This document shows, piece after piece, positions 35,196 through 44,259 of a DNA stretch of 64,000 nt. Origin of the DNA: Vibrio sp. PID17_43 (lineage in GTDB: Bacteria > Pseudomonadota > Gammaproteobacteria > Enterobacterales > Vibrionaceae); assembly GCF_002608565.1 (NCBI RefSeq), contig NZ_LIXM01000002.1:124001-188000 (forward strand), in the 5' to 3' direction. Each line of letters starts with the position of its first letter. Position 1 is the first letter of the stretch. The position numbers and the translations under genes are program-made. Below the pieces are notes generated by a model. The model searched no databases, had not been told where the DNA came from, and saw only the letters and a program-made list of their open reading frames with translations.

Positions 35196-35576
35196 TTATC
35201 TTTCAGTCGCCGAAGCGATTCGCATCCCTATGTAGACTGCGAAAAATCCCACCACCAAACTGGCAATCAAATACCCTACTGATATCAGTACCCCCTCAGG
35301 CTTACTGATCTCGCTGACTGCGCCATAGGCAAAACTTGAGAAGGTAGACATTCCTCCAAGCCCGCCTGTACCAAACAACAGAATCTGTTCATCCGAAATA
35401 CGTTTCCCCCTGTGGTGACCCGTTGCAAAACCGAGCAAAAAAGACGCAACGATGTTGGCGATAAAAATGTCGAGGGGGAAACCATCAGCCAGCTTGGGCG
35501 TGACTAACATGATGAACTCCCTCGTGACGGCACCTACAAACCCACCGATGAACACCAAAATAAACAATCCGTTCAT
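35196..35576 (-). CDS. crcB: Fluoride channel subunit CrcB (second)
   Basis: A 126-residue four-helix protein of the Fluc/CrcB family. The conserved GGLGGMSTFSSFAYG pore motif lies near residue 70, and the N-terminus has GGFVGAVTREF. Many Fluc channels are homodimers, but adjacent gene pairs usually encode a heterodimer, as probably here. It exports fluoride from the cytoplasm. It is three bases after its partner and inside the urease operon, between ureC and ureE. Confidence 0.9.
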   Translation of the reverse strand: MNGLFILVFIGGFVGAVTREFIMLVTPKLADGFPLDIFIANIVASFLLGFATGHHRGKRISDEQILLFGTGGLGGMSTFSSFAYGAVSEISKPEGVLISVGYLIASLVVGFFAVYIGMRIASATER

Positions 35577-35579
35577 GTG

Positions 35580-35969
35580 TCACCCCGCATGCAACGCAAG
35601 CCAAACACCGACAAGTGCAGCGACCAAACCCGCACACGTGCTGCTAATTAAGTAGAAAATGGCCAAGGTTTTGTTGCCATTTTCGACCAATTTAAGCGCA
35701 TCTAGCTGCATTGAACTGAACGTGGTGTAACCACCGAGAAAGCCTGTAAGTATCAAAGCATTTAGTGGCTCACCGAATCGGTTCTGCCAGTCAACACTGA
35801 ACAGAACCGATAGGTAAGCAATAACAAAAGCGCCCGATATGTTGAGAAAGAAAGTCGAGAGCGGAAATGTGGTTTTGTATCTGTCTGTGATCCACTTCCC
35901 CACTTGCCAGCGAAGGACTGAGCCTGCGCCACCTCCGATCCCCACCCAAATAACATCTAAGGCTGTCAT
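35580..35969 (-). CDS. crcB: Fluoride channel subunit CrcB (first)
   Basis: A 129-residue Fluc/CrcB protein with four helices, the N-terminal GIGGGAGSVLRWQVG and the pore motif GFLGGYTTFSSMQLDA. It differs clearly from the neighbouring copy, consistent with a heterodimeric channel. The gene lies 21 bases after ureC and is followed by the second copy three bases on. Fluoride inhibits urease at its nickel centre, so protection of the enzyme is a plausible reason for the placement. Confidence 0.9.
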   Translation of the reverse strand: MTALDVIWVGIGGGAGSVLRWQVGKWITDRYKTTFPLSTFFLNISGAFVIAYLSVLFSVDWQNRFGEPLNALILTGFLGGYTTFSSMQLDALKLVENGNKTLAIFYLISSTCAGLVAALVGVWLALHAG

Positions 35970-35990
35970 TACTTAGTTTCTATCCTCATA

Positions 35991-37709
35991 TCAGCTAAAG
36001 AAGTACAACTGATTCAACGCAATCGATTCGACGGGCTCTACCGTTGCGTGTTCCCCGTTGACCGTCACTGCAAACGTTTCCGGGTTCACTTCGATCTGCG
36101 GTGTTTCACTGTTACGAACCATATGTTTCTTCGTCACGGCACGTGTCGAGTAGACAGGTTCAACAATGGACTTTAGCTGGTAGCGATCTTGCACACCATT
36201 TTCATGCGCAATGGTGGAGGTAAAGGTGATGCGGGTTTTGTGCTTCGCTGAACCCATGGTGCCGAACATCGGACGGTAATTAACCGGTTGCGGCGTTGGC
36301 AGAGAGGCGTTTGGATCGCCCATCAACGACCATGAAATCAGGCCGCCTTTGATCACCATCTTAGGTTTGGCGCCAAAGAACGCAGGATCCCAAAGCACTA
36401 GGTCCGCAAATTTACCCACTTCCACACTGCCCACAAGGTGATTGATACCCTGAGCAATCGCGGGGTTAGTGGTCACTTTCGCGACATAGCGAAGTACACG
36501 GAAGTTATCGTTGCCTTCTTCATCTTCAGACAATTTTCCGCGCAGCTTTTTCATGACATCAGCCGCCTGAATGGTACGCAACCAGTTCTCACCCACCCGG
36601 CCCATGGCTTGAGAGTCACTCGAGAGGATAGAAATCGCGCCCATGTCGTGAAGTACGTTTTCTGCTGCAATGGTTTCTGAGCGGATGCGACTTTCTGCAA
36701 ACGCAACGTCAGTCGGTATTTTCGGACTAAGGTTGTGACATATCATTGTCATATCGAACAGTTCTGCCTGTGAGTTGATACCGTATGGAATAGTTGGGTT
36801 TGTCGAACTTGGTATCACGTTGTTAAGGCTTGCAACGCGGATGATGTCCGGTGCGTGGCCACCACCTGCACCCTCTGTGTGATAGGTGTGGATGGTGCGG
36901 CCTTCGAATGCCGCGATGGTGTTTTCCACAAAGCCGGCTTCGTTCAGGGTATCGGTGTGGATACACACCTGAACGTCCAGTTCGTCGGCTGCAGTCAGTG
37001 ATGCACGGATAGCACCCGGTGTGCTGCCCCAGTCCTCGTGAATTTTCAGGCCAGCGGCACCAGCTTCGATCTGCTCGTAGATAGGCGCAAGCGCAGAACT
37101 GTTACCCTTCGCCAGAAGACCCGCATTGACAGGCCAGTCGTCAAAGGCGCGCATCATCATCTCAATGTTCCACACTCCTGGCGTGATAGTGGTACCGTTG
37201 GTGCCGTCTGTTGGGCCAACACCACCACCGAATAAGGTCGTAACGCCGTTGCTTAGAGCCGCTTCTGCTTGTTGTGGTGAGATAAAATGGACGTGGGCAT
37301 CAATACCACCCGCAGTCAGCAGCAGGTGCTCACCGGAGATAGCCTCAGTACCAGGACCACAGGCCAGTCCTGCCGTTACGCCATCCATGATGGATGGGTT
37401 ACCCGCTTTACCGATGCCGCAAATGTGGCCGTTTTTAATGCCGACGTCGGCTTTGACCACCCCTTGAATGGCATCGACGATGGTCACGCTAGTGATCACC
37501 AGATCTGGTGCACCGGCTGCACTAGTCAATTCACAGTCAAAACCCATACCGTCACGCAGGGTCTTACCGCCTCCGTAGACAGCTTCTTCGCCGTATACAC
37601 GCAGGTCTTGTTCTACTTCAATCAGCAGGCAAGTGTCGCCTAGTCGGATTTTATCGCCCTTGGTAGGGCCAAATAGATCGGCATTCTCGCGTCGTGAAAT
37701 CTTTGCCAT
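35991..37709 (-). CDS. ureC: Urease alpha subunit UreC
   Basis: A 572-residue catalytic subunit that hydrolyses urea to ammonia and carbamate. All active-site residues are present. The nickel ligands are His139 and His141 (DAHVHF), the carbamylated bridging Lys222 (GLKIHEDW), His251 (CIHTDT), His277 (HTYHTEG) and Asp365 (LSSDSQ). The catalytic flap residues are Cys324 and His325 (ICHNL). A neighbouring position is Asn where many ureases have His; I think this also occurs in some other bacterial ureases. Length is standard. It lies after ureB. Confidence 0.97.
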   Translation of the reverse strand: MAKISRRENADLFGPTKGDKIRLGDTCLLIEVEQDLRVYGEEAVYGGGKTLRDGMGFDCELTSAAGAPDLVITSVTIVDAIQGVVKADVGIKNGHICGIGKAGNPSIMDGVTAGLACGPGTEAISGEHLLLTAGGIDAHVHFISPQQAEAALSNGVTTLFGGGVGPTDGTNGTTITPGVWNIEMMMRAFDDWPVNAGLLAKGNSSALAPIYEQIEAGAAGLKIHEDWGSTPGAIRASLTAADELDVQVCIHTDTLNEAGFVENTIAAFEGRTIHTYHTEGAGGGHAPDIIRVASLNNVIPSSTNPTIPYGINSQAELFDMTMICHNLSPKIPTDVAFAESRIRSETIAAENVLHDMGAISILSSDSQAMGRVGENWLRTIQAADVMKKLRGKLSEDEEGNDNFRVLRYVAKVTTNPAIAQGINHLVGSVEVGKFADLVLWDPAFFGAKPKMVIKGGLISWSLMGDPNASLPTPQPVNYRPMFGTMGSAKHKTRITFTSTIAHENGVQDRYQLKSIVEPVYSTRAVTKKHMVRNSETPQIEVNPETFAVTVNGEHATVEPVESIALNQLYFFS

Positions 37710-37761
37710 TTCTCACTCCTTGACGTTCAGTCTCGTCATTCTTTTCAGTGTCTATCGAGGG

Positions 37762-38184
37762 TTATTTATTCCCGTAATCAAAACGGGAGATGTTCTCCAT
37801 CGCTTCAGTAAGGCGGGGGCGGTAGCCATGATCATGCTCATTGCCGACCCAACCATCAACGAGGTTGTTAAAGCCAACCACCCGTTGTTTACCCTGAAAT
37901 GGAACGAGTTCTATTTCGCGCTCATCGCCTGGCTCAAAGCGGAGTGCGGTTGTTGCTGGGATATTCAAACGCTTGCCGAATGCCGCTTCCCGATCAAACG
38001 AAAGACACTTGTTAACTTCGAAGAAATGGAAGTGCGAACCGACTTGGATGGGGCGATCTCCTGTGTTTCTGATTTTTAGCTTTGTGACTGGGTAGCCTTG
38101 ATTAATCTCAATGTCGTCTTTCGCAAGAACGAGACCACCGACTGGTACGCCTTTGACGTCCGAGGTGTTGTTTTTCTTAGGCAT
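37762..38184 (-). CDS. ureB: Urease beta subunit UreB
   Basis: A 140-residue structural subunit of the (UreABC)3 enzyme. The family core is [31 protein letters not shown] and the [12 protein letters not shown] segment. The ATG at 38184 was preferred over the in-frame GTG four codons earlier because GAGGAT overlaps that GTG and serves as the ribosome site. It overlaps or abuts the end of ureA. The C-terminus is longer than the usual 100-110 residues, as in some other bacterial UreB proteins. Confidence 0.95.
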   Translation of the reverse strand: MPKKNNTSDVKGVPVGGLVLAKDDIEINQGYPVTKLKIRNTGDRPIQVGSHFHFFEVNKCLSFDREAAFGKRLNIPATTALRFEPGDEREIELVPFQGKQRVVGFNNLVDGWVGNEHDHGYRPRLTEAMENISRFDYGNK

Positions 38185-38192
38185 GCTTATCC

Positions 38193-38501
38193 TCACTTTC
38201 TCTGAATAGGATCGTGAACCGTGATCAAACGGCTCCCATCGGTGAAAACACCCTCAACCTGAACGTAAGCAATCATGTCTACGACACCGTCCATCACATC
38301 AGCACTGGTGAGCACGTTTCTAGACTCTTCCATTACCTTTTCCAACGTCTTGCCTTCACGAGCACCGTCCAATGCACTGGCACTGATCAAGGCTACCGCT
38401 TCAGGATGATTTAACTTTAGACCTTTGGCTTTTCGTTTGGCTGCGACATCAGCCATCATGTAAATCAATAGCTTGTCTAGCTCTCTAGGCGTTAGCTGCA
38501 T
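38193..38501 (-). CDS. ureA: Urease gamma subunit UreA
   Basis: A 102-residue subunit with the typical start [15 protein letters not shown] and the C-terminal [20 protein letters not shown]. It is the first gene of the operon and has a strong AAGGAG ribosome site. The promoter must lie in the 38502-38740 region. No ureR-like activator gene is next to it, unlike the trh-linked urease of V. parahaemolyticus. Confidence 0.96.
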   Translation of the reverse strand: MQLTPRELDKLLIYMMADVAAKRKAKGLKLNHPEAVALISASALDGAREGKTLEKVMEESRNVLTSADVMDGVVDMIAYVQVEGVFTDGSRLITVHDPIQRK

Positions 38502-38740
38502 TTAACACTCCTTATTACCGTCTGAATTTGTTCCCAAGCGACCAAGCAGAAAAATAAATTCCTGCAAAAAACATTAGTGGCCGGTCAGCACACATACCCT
38601 CTTAAAAATAACAGTAGTAAAAGATTGAATTTAAGCAAATCACCAAAGCAATTTTATGTACATTTATTGAGCAAAAACAGAGAGAAATAGGCCTAACGAG
38701 TTGACTGTGATCTTATTCTCCTCTTTTGATGAGTAGCCAT
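38502..38740 (-). promoter_or_regulatory. Upstream region of the urease operon
   Basis: About 240 AT-rich bases between ureA and the IS relic hold the operon promoter by position. I see no convincing sigma-54 or other operator motif, so the mode of control (constitutive, nitrogen or urea-induced) cannot be read here. Confidence 0.4.
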
Positions 38741-38745
38741 GAAAA

Positions 38746-39100
38746 TTGATACAACACCAGTGTGTTCTTCTCAATATTTCTCGATCTACCTCTTATTATC
38801 AGCCCATCGGGCCCCCTGATGAAGAGATCGAACTGCGCCGTATGATCGACGAAATTTACCTTAAGTATCGGCTCATGGCAGCAGACGTATTCGGACTGTT
38901 CTGGTCAAAAAGGGCCATCACGTTAATCGTAAATATATTGTCAGGTTCCTTCGCGATATGGGCATTGGGGCGATTTACCCCAAACCAGGCTTGGGCTATT
39001 GGTATCACGTACATCCCAGTGGCTAAAGGATTCCTGATGCCTCTATTTAAGGTTGCGCACCAACCATCATCTCGTCGCAACATTGTATCGCCACCATACT
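38746..39100 (+). pseudogene. Relic of an IS3-family transposase (OrfB)
   Basis: Three frames carry recognisable IS3 OrfB pieces: IQHQCVLLNISRSTSYYQP...EIELRRMIDEIYLKY; then RIRTVLVKKGHHVNRKYIVRFLRDMGIGAIYPKPG; then PNQAWAIGITYIPVAKGF. Internal deletion and frameshifts separate them. The last two overlap on the same DNA, so about 20-30 codons between them were lost. No intact terminal repeats are visible. It marks the right edge of the urease cluster. Confidence 0.8.
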
Positions 39101-39252
39101 GATCACGCTGGGTAAACTTTTCTGGTACGCCTGTGCCAGAAGTAATCACCACTTCAAGGTGGCAACAGCACACTTGACAGTTTGAGCAAACTGCTTTTCG
39201 AACCGTACAAACGCAGTTACACTACACCAAAAAACTTATCCGAGCTGCATCT

Positions 39253-39690
39253 ATGACCGACGCCGATATCGAGCTTCAACATATTTGGTTGGAAGTTCAA
39301 GCACAACGCTGGCAAAGCCTTTCGCGCTTTTTTCTTAGCTACTATTGCTACACAAACAATATCGTCAGTAAAACCAATAAAGTGTGTTGGGAAATAGCGC
39401 GTGCAACCCTGCCTGCTTCGACGTCGATTAAAACGCGTAACAACACCATCATCGAGCCACTGGTTCCAGAAGAAACGATCGTTGGCTTACTCAAAGCCAT
39501 CAGTAAAGACGGTGACATGACATTTGATGCAATGACAGAGACGCTTAACGCCTTTTTGCACTATGTTGTGATCAGCAAGAAAGAAAAAACGCAGCTAAGA
39601 CAAAGCATGCCAACCAACTGGTATCAACAGCAGAATAAGCCCGTGATGATGCGTTTTGAACAAGCTGGAATCGTTATTCAAGGTAAATAA
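39253..39690 (+). CDS. Unknown 145-residue protein coupled to a Crp/Fnr-family regulator
   Basis: A soluble, mostly helical 145-residue protein without signal or membrane segments. I recognise no domain. Its stop codon is immediately followed by the start of the regulator gene at 39691 with zero spacing, so the two are almost certainly translated from one mRNA and may act together. The ATG at 39253 has only a weak GAGCTGC ribosome site. Confidence 0.7.
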   Translation: MTDADIELQHIWLEVQAQRWQSLSRFFLSYYCYTNNIVSKTNKVCWEIARATLPASTSIKTRNNTIIEPLVPEETIVGLLKAISKDGDMTFDAMTETLNAFLHYVVISKKEKTQLRQSMPTNWYQQQNKPVMMRFEQAGIVIQGK

Positions 39691-40365
39691 ATGCAGCTAC
39701 GAACCCTAGGTAAAGGACGTTTTGAAACCGAATGGAGTCAGGATAAACAGCTCATCGAACAGGCGATTCGCGATTGTATATGCGCACGCCGAATTTATGA
39801 TGAAAACGAAAAGCTCCTCACCCAAGGAGAACACGTTGACAATCTGTACCTTGTGGACTCAGGCAGAATTTCTATGGGCGTCACCGCGCGGAACGGCAAA
39901 ACGTTTTTGCTCGGCACCCTTGAATGTGAGCAACAGCTATTTGGTGAAATGGAGTTCTTCACTGGTTATCGATGCCAAATGGACATTATTCCCGTTGAGC
40001 CTGTAGAAGTGGCGATCATCGATGCGCAGAAGCTGCAACGCTGCTTGCTCGAGCAACCTCGCCTGTCGCTCTACTTCGCCAGTGCCATCGCGATTGATTA
40101 CCAAGACACAGTAGAAATCCTGTCTCGCCGCCTGTTGTATCCCATTGCCTACAACGTTGCCTATGGCATTTATCATCAGTACCTCAACGACCTTCCCGTT
40201 GATGGTTTCCATAAAAATTATCTTGAAGCCGAGCGGTTTGCTACCTCTGATCGCGTGTATCGACGTGCAATCAAGGAGCTAGAGAACAAAGGGTTTATCG
40301 CCAAGGAAAAGAAAGGTGCACGCATTCTCGATCTAGAGGGATTACGTGCCTTTGTCGAAGAGTAA
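39691..40365 (+). CDS. Crp/Fnr-family regulator, YeiL-like
   Basis: A 224-residue regulator. Residues 30-140 form a cyclic-nucleotide-binding-type beta barrel (DENEKLLTQGEHVDNLYLVDSGRIS, then FGEMEFFTGYR), and the C-terminus is a winged helix (ATSDRVYRRAIKELENKGFI). The length and motifs resemble E. coli YeiL, linked to survival under nitrogen starvation. Cysteines near residues 29-31 could be a redox or Fe-S site, as proposed for YeiL. It faces the TsgA-like transporter and DeoD genes, suggesting control of nucleoside use. Confidence 0.78.
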   Translation: MQLRTLGKGRFETEWSQDKQLIEQAIRDCICARRIYDENEKLLTQGEHVDNLYLVDSGRISMGVTARNGKTFLLGTLECEQQLFGEMEFFTGYRCQMDIIPVEPVEVAIIDAQKLQRCLLEQPRLSLYFASAIAIDYQDTVEILSRRLLYPIAYNVAYGIYHQYLNDLPVDGFHKNYLEAERFATSDRVYRRAIKELENKGFIAKEKKGARILDLEGLRAFVEE

Positions 40366-40371
40366 CTCTGC

Positions 40372-40411
40372 TCCCCAAAAAAAAGAAAAGGTCTGCTAAA
40401 TGCAGACCTTT
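40372..40411 (-). terminator. Terminator of the TsgA-like gene
   Basis: AAAGGTCTGC/GCAGACCTTT with a five-base loop is followed on the minus strand by a long T-rich run. On the plus strand it may also slow the regulator transcript. Confidence 0.85.
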
Positions 40412-40432
40412 GAACGATTGGTGAACCTTTCA

Positions 40433-41605
40433 TTACGCTGTTTGCGCTTGGTTTTGAGACGCTGTTTTAAACTTCATTGACGCTATCAGCATTGCCACAA
40501 TTACACCATAAATCACTGGGATGGCATACATCACGGTTTGTAGACCAACCACGCTTTCTAATACCGAGCTAATTGCCGGGCTAAACATCGCGCCCGCACT
40601 ACCACTGATCAGAATATAAGACACGTTTTTACTCGTCGCATCACGTACAAACGATACGCCGTAAGCAATGAAAGCGTTATACAGAGCCGCACATACAAAG
40701 CCGTAGCCGTAAGTTAAGTATGATAGCCATTCCAGTTTTTCAGTGGTCACGATAACGCTGGTGATCACCATTGCTACTGAAATGATGGTTAGCAAGAAAG
40801 TTTGAATCTTCATACGTGACACAATGACAGTCGAAACTAACGCACCAACCAGAGCCGCTGACCAGTATTGAGTGATGATGTTACCCGCTTGCTCGAATGC
40901 AATATCAAATTTCTCTTTAACGAACATTGGCGCCCATGTCAAAAAGGTGTACAACGCAAGCATGCCAAGGAACAGTCCCACACCACCACTGATGATGCCA
41001 AAGTTCCACTCTGATTTTACTTCTTGCTCTGAGCCACTTTCACCACCACATTGGTTGAAGTTAGTCAGTAATGCCACAAACATGGTTGCCAGAGCCACCA
41101 TACCGACACTTAGGTAACTGATGCTCCAATTCATTGCGTTCGTCAATGCGTATGTCGTGATCAACGGGAATACAACACCAGCAATATTGAATGTGGCGTC
41201 TTGTACCACCAGCATGGTACTTTGGATTTTGTCTTTCCACACGGATACCACGATCGTACCTGCGATACAAAGACCAACACCACCACAGAAGCCAATGACC
41301 GTCATGCATAGCATCACGATAAACAGTGATGGGGCGGCATATAGGCTAAGTGCAGCCGCGGCGATAGCACCGTAACACAGCACCGTCATGCGTTGGATGC
41401 CGACTTTTTCAATCAGGAAGAAGGAGATAATAGTACCTGCCAGTGCACCACCATTTAATAGTGAGAAAATCGACGCGACTTCATTCACGTTCGTGTCAAA
41501 CGTATTGGCGAGCGGTTCAACCAACATGCCGAATTGAGTTGCGAAACCTGCCATAATAAAGTTGGCAAGAAAGCTAATTACGGTGAGTGTTATTTTATTT
41601 TTCAT
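40433..41605 (-). CDS. TsgA-like MFS transporter
   Basis: A 390-residue protein with 12 predicted membrane helices. The N-terminus ISFLANFIMAGFATQFGMLVEPLANTF, followed by a motif-A-like EKVGIQRM loop, places it in the TsgA/FucP-type branch of MFS. It is 90 bases downstream of deoD on the same strand, so import of a nucleoside or base is a likely job, but the substrate is not proven. Confidence 0.75.
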   Translation of the reverse strand: MKNKITLTVISFLANFIMAGFATQFGMLVEPLANTFDTNVNEVASIFSLLNGGALAGTIISFFLIEKVGIQRMTVLCYGAIAAAALSLYAAPSLFIVMLCMTVIGFCGGVGLCIAGTIVVSVWKDKIQSTMLVVQDATFNIAGVVFPLITTYALTNAMNWSISYLSVGMVALATMFVALLTNFNQCGGESGSEQEVKSEWNFGIISGGVGLFLGMLALYTFLTWAPMFVKEKFDIAFEQAGNIITQYWSAALVGALVSTVIVSRMKIQTFLLTIISVAMVITSVIVTTEKLEWLSYLTYGYGFVCAALYNAFIAYGVSFVRDATSKNVSYILISGSAGAMFSPAISSVLESVVGLQTVMYAIPVIYGVIVAMLIASMKFKTASQNQAQTA

Positions 41606-41695
41606 AATTCACTCCAAAGGCTCTTAAGGTAGATGTTCTTAGAATTAGTGAGAGCCGAGCGAGTCTGCTCTCATCATTAATTAGTCGTTGTAGGG

Positions 41696-42403
41696 TTAAG
41701 CTTTAATTGCTGTTTCTAGCGCGATTTCAATCATATTGTTAAATGAAAGTTGGCGCTCTTCTGCCGTGGTTTCTTCGCCCGTAATACAGTGGTCTGATAC
41801 GGTGAGAATGGCCAAAGACTCAATACCAAATTGATGTGCAAGGCCATACAAACCCGCCACTTCCATATCTACACCCAATACACCAAAGCGTTCTAGTGCC
41901 GGGATCAAATCTTCGTCTGGATCGTAGTAAAGATCGCCAGTAAACACGTTGCCTACTTTGACATCAATGCCCTTTTCTTTCGCGGACATATAAGCATTAT
42001 GTAGCAACTCAAACGTGGCCGACGTCGCCATGTGGTAACCACTACTGCGCTTGGCATTCGTTGGGGAGTCCGTGCCTGCGGCTTGAGCCAAAATCACGTC
42101 GCGCATGTGCACATCTTTTTGTGTTGCACCAACACTACCAATACGGATGATACGCTTCACGCCAAAGTCATTAATCAACTCGTGACCGTAAAGCACCATA
42201 GACGGAATACCCATGCCGTGCCCCATAACTGAAATACGCTGGCCTTTGTAGTAACCGGTGTAACCCAACATGTTACGGATGTCGGTAACAAGCTTAGTGT
42301 CTTCAAGGTAAGTCTCTGCGATATACTTGGCTCGTAGCGGATCGCCCGGCATGATTACGGTTGAAGCAAAATCTTCTGCAGAACCTGCGATATGAGCAGT
42401 CAT
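41696..42403 (-). CDS. deoD: Purine-nucleoside phosphorylase, DeoD type
   Basis: A 235-residue hexameric-type PNP that splits purine nucleosides with phosphate. Motifs are MPGDPLRAKYIAE (phosphate site, residue 18), GHGMGIPSM, IRIGSVGA (residues 85-93), VDMEVAGLYGLA and the catalytic Asp in TVSDHC. A paralogue usually lies in the deo operon of vibrios, so this may be a second copy working with the adjacent transporter. The ATG at 42403 has an AGAGGAAACT ribosome site. Confidence 0.95.
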   Translation of the reverse strand: MTAHIAGSAEDFASTVIMPGDPLRAKYIAETYLEDTKLVTDIRNMLGYTGYYKGQRISVMGHGMGIPSMVLYGHELINDFGVKRIIRIGSVGATQKDVHMRDVILAQAAGTDSPTNAKRSSGYHMATSATFELLHNAYMSAKEKGIDVKVGNVFTGDLYYDPDEDLIPALERFGVLGVDMEVAGLYGLAHQFGIESLAILTVSDHCITGEETTAEERQLSFNNMIEIALETAIKA

Positions 42404-42586
42404 AATAGTTTCCTCTTTTGTTCTGATGGCGCAATCATAATGAGAATGAAAAGGAAAGTTTCAGGACAAAAGTCCGGATTGAAAGTGCAAGCTCTCAGAA
42501 CTGATTAATCTAATCTATTAAGCAAAAAATGCGCCTACAGCGAGGCGAATTCTTACATTCCTTTTGCGTAGAATCTCTAACGTCAC

Positions 42587-42772
42587 TCACAAGCATACCG
42601 ACATAAAGTTCAGCAAGGTCGCCACGGCTAAAATGGTTGGGCTAATTTGCTCACGAATACCTGACCACATTTGTCTAGGTACGGCTTTTTGTTCTGCACC
42701 GGTTAAGAACAGTGCCACCACGACTTCATCAAAGGAGATGCCAAACGCGAGCAATCCTCCGGAGAGTATGGA
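42587..42772 (-). pseudogene. Relic: C-terminal part of a PotC-like ABC permease
   Basis: The minus-strand frame reads ILSGGLLAFGISFDEVVVALFLTG, then QMWSGIREQISPTILAVATLL, and ends at TGA. This is the hallmark EAA-loop-to-end segment of polyamine/opine-type ABC permeases (PotC/YdcV). No start or N-terminal membrane helices remain, and a stop lies just upstream in the frame. About 60 of the usual 260-280 residues are left. Confidence 0.75.
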
Positions 42773-42819
42773 TTGTCTAATACCAGCTTACGCTTTTACC
42801 TGCGCATTGCGGAAATGCG

Positions 42820-43195
42820 AGGTTTTGTGGAAGATTTTGGCGACGGCTTTTTCTACCGCTCAGGTCTTCGGTTTTTGCTAAAGGAAGGGTCGGAACTGGA
42901 TTGCTTGTTCCGCAAACGATTCAAACAGAATCAGCCACGCACAATATCAACTCTGGCGTTTGCGTTGGTCGTATCCGAATAACCGAAGCGCAGCGTTTGC
43001 AGTTAGAAGATGGAATCTAAAATAAGCTGATTAAGCTCAACACCATTAATACATCAAACGATGAAGGTGAACTGGCTAATATTCTCATGCGCAGTACACC
43101 AGGAACACAGATTTTTTCTCTGATGGACCGCCCAATATTGACAGAAATTTGCTAAAGCAGGTATCTGCACTGACTCAGAACAGAGACTTACACAC
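42820..43195 (+). pseudogene. Unidentified decayed coding sequence
   Basis: Across frames the plus strand gives a coherent chain: VGTGLLVPQTIQTESATHN, INSGVCVGRIRITEAQRLQLEDGI, a stop, then NKLIKLNTINTSNDEGELANILMRSTPGTQIF, then after a shift NIDRNLLKQVSALTQNRDLHTLSLLKTN. The composition is protein-like but broken by a nonsense codon and at least one frameshift. I cannot name the parent family. Confidence 0.45.
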
Positions 43196-43205
43196 GCTTT
43201 CTTTG

Positions 43206-44162
43206 TTAAAAACTAATCGCAAAGCCTAGCGACGTGCCTTCAATGTTATCTCCGAACTGATAGCGTAATATCAGCCTAGTGCGGGTTACAGTAATGTCAT
43301 AGTGACTGGAATCGAGCTCCAGACCGATACCAACGGAGTTTAGATAGTCGAAGCCAAGTGCGCCTCGCATATCACCAATATAACCCGTACGTGCCGCCTC
43401 AATGACATAACGCACTGGCTTCTTTAATACCGTAAAGCCAGTTGGTGCACGCCAACGCATCCATAGACTTAGGCTCTGCGCAACTGTACTCCCCTGCACT
43501 GACTCAGGCGCATTAGAAAAGCTTTTGAGTGTGATATTGGTGTAACGTAACTCGGTATCAATCTCGTATTCATCTTTATAACGCTCATAGTCGAGCATTA
43601 GCGCCCCGCCCAAGCCATATACGTCAAGATTGCCACTTTTGAGAAATTCAAAATCATCACCTGTCTCTCGTTGGATGTAGGAACTTGCGACTGAACTGTC
43701 ACTGGCGACACGACCATAAGAGAAGTTAACAATCGGTCTAAAGACGAGGTCATCAATGATAGGAAAATCCCAACCGACACCTCCGGTTACAGATAATGTG
43801 TTCCACTTCGTTGGCACTGGCCTTGTGATTTGACCGTCACTAGCAAGAAATATGGGGTCATACCGGCTATAACCGAGAGTGCCCTCCAAATATAATGGAA
43901 ATCCTTTACCGACGGTGAATCCGCCCCCCAAGGTAGACATAAGTACATCTGGATTACCTGTAGGCTCATTATTTAAAGAAAGTGAACCTGTTGTAACGTC
44001 CGGGGATAACTGAAAGCTCATCAACCCGAGAACGGCATCGGCTCGCTTCTTAAGATTTGCGCCAAGCAAAGTGTCCGACTTAGCGGGCTCGCTAAAGATA
44101 AGCCCTGCCAAAAGCGCAATAAGGGGTGGAAGCGTGCTGCTAGTAAGTGTGACTTTATCCAT
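43206..44162 (-). CDS. Solitary autotransporter-type outer-membrane beta-barrel protein
   Basis: A 318-residue protein with a signal peptide (cleavage probably after AKS near residue 29) and a chain that is essentially one beta-barrel: repeated amphipathic strands such as PLYLEGTLGYSRYDP and FRPIVNFSYGRVAS, and a terminal GFAISF with C-terminal Phe. This matches the 'solitary outer membrane autotransporter beta-barrel' family seen in vibrios, where no passenger domain is attached. Function unknown. It is monocistronic and ends beside decayed DNA. Confidence 0.8.
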   Translation of the reverse strand: MDKVTLTSSTLPPLIALLAGLIFSEPAKSDTLLGANLKKRADAVLGLMSFQLSPDVTTGSLSLNNEPTGNPDVLMSTLGGGFTVGKGFPLYLEGTLGYSRYDPIFLASDGQITRPVPTKWNTLSVTGGVGWDFPIIDDLVFRPIVNFSYGRVASDSSVASSYIQRETGDDFEFLKSGNLDVYGLGGALMLDYERYKDEYEIDTELRYTNITLKSFSNAPESVQGSTVAQSLSLWMRWRAPTGFTVLKKPVRYVIEAARTGYIGDMRGALGFDYLNSVGIGLELDSSHYDITVTRTRLILRYQFGDNIEGTSLGFAISF

Positions 44163-44259
44163 TTATTGATTATAGGATAAAGCCTTGACGGCGCGCTCCC
44201 GACTTTTCAAATGGTTTTATCTGATGCCCTTAGATATTGCATCCCTCTAGAGAAGAAAA

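Larger units (their letters stand above)
42404..43205. other. Decayed 0.8-kb region between deoD and the barrel gene
   Basis: The right-hand 600 bases hold gene remains on both strands (listed separately). The left 140 bases before deoD would contain its promoter. No intact gene is present. Confidence 0.6.

Noticed and set aside
36720..36745. Asn in place of the second His of the UreC CHH motif as a possible defect
   Set aside because: The catalytic histidine is the one directly after the cysteine and is kept; CHN at this place occurs, as I recall, in other active bacterial ureases.
27300..38740. The trh/tdh-linked urease pathogenicity island of V. parahaemolyticus
   Set aside because: No haemolysin, ureR or NikABCDE-type genes are present and the gene order differs.
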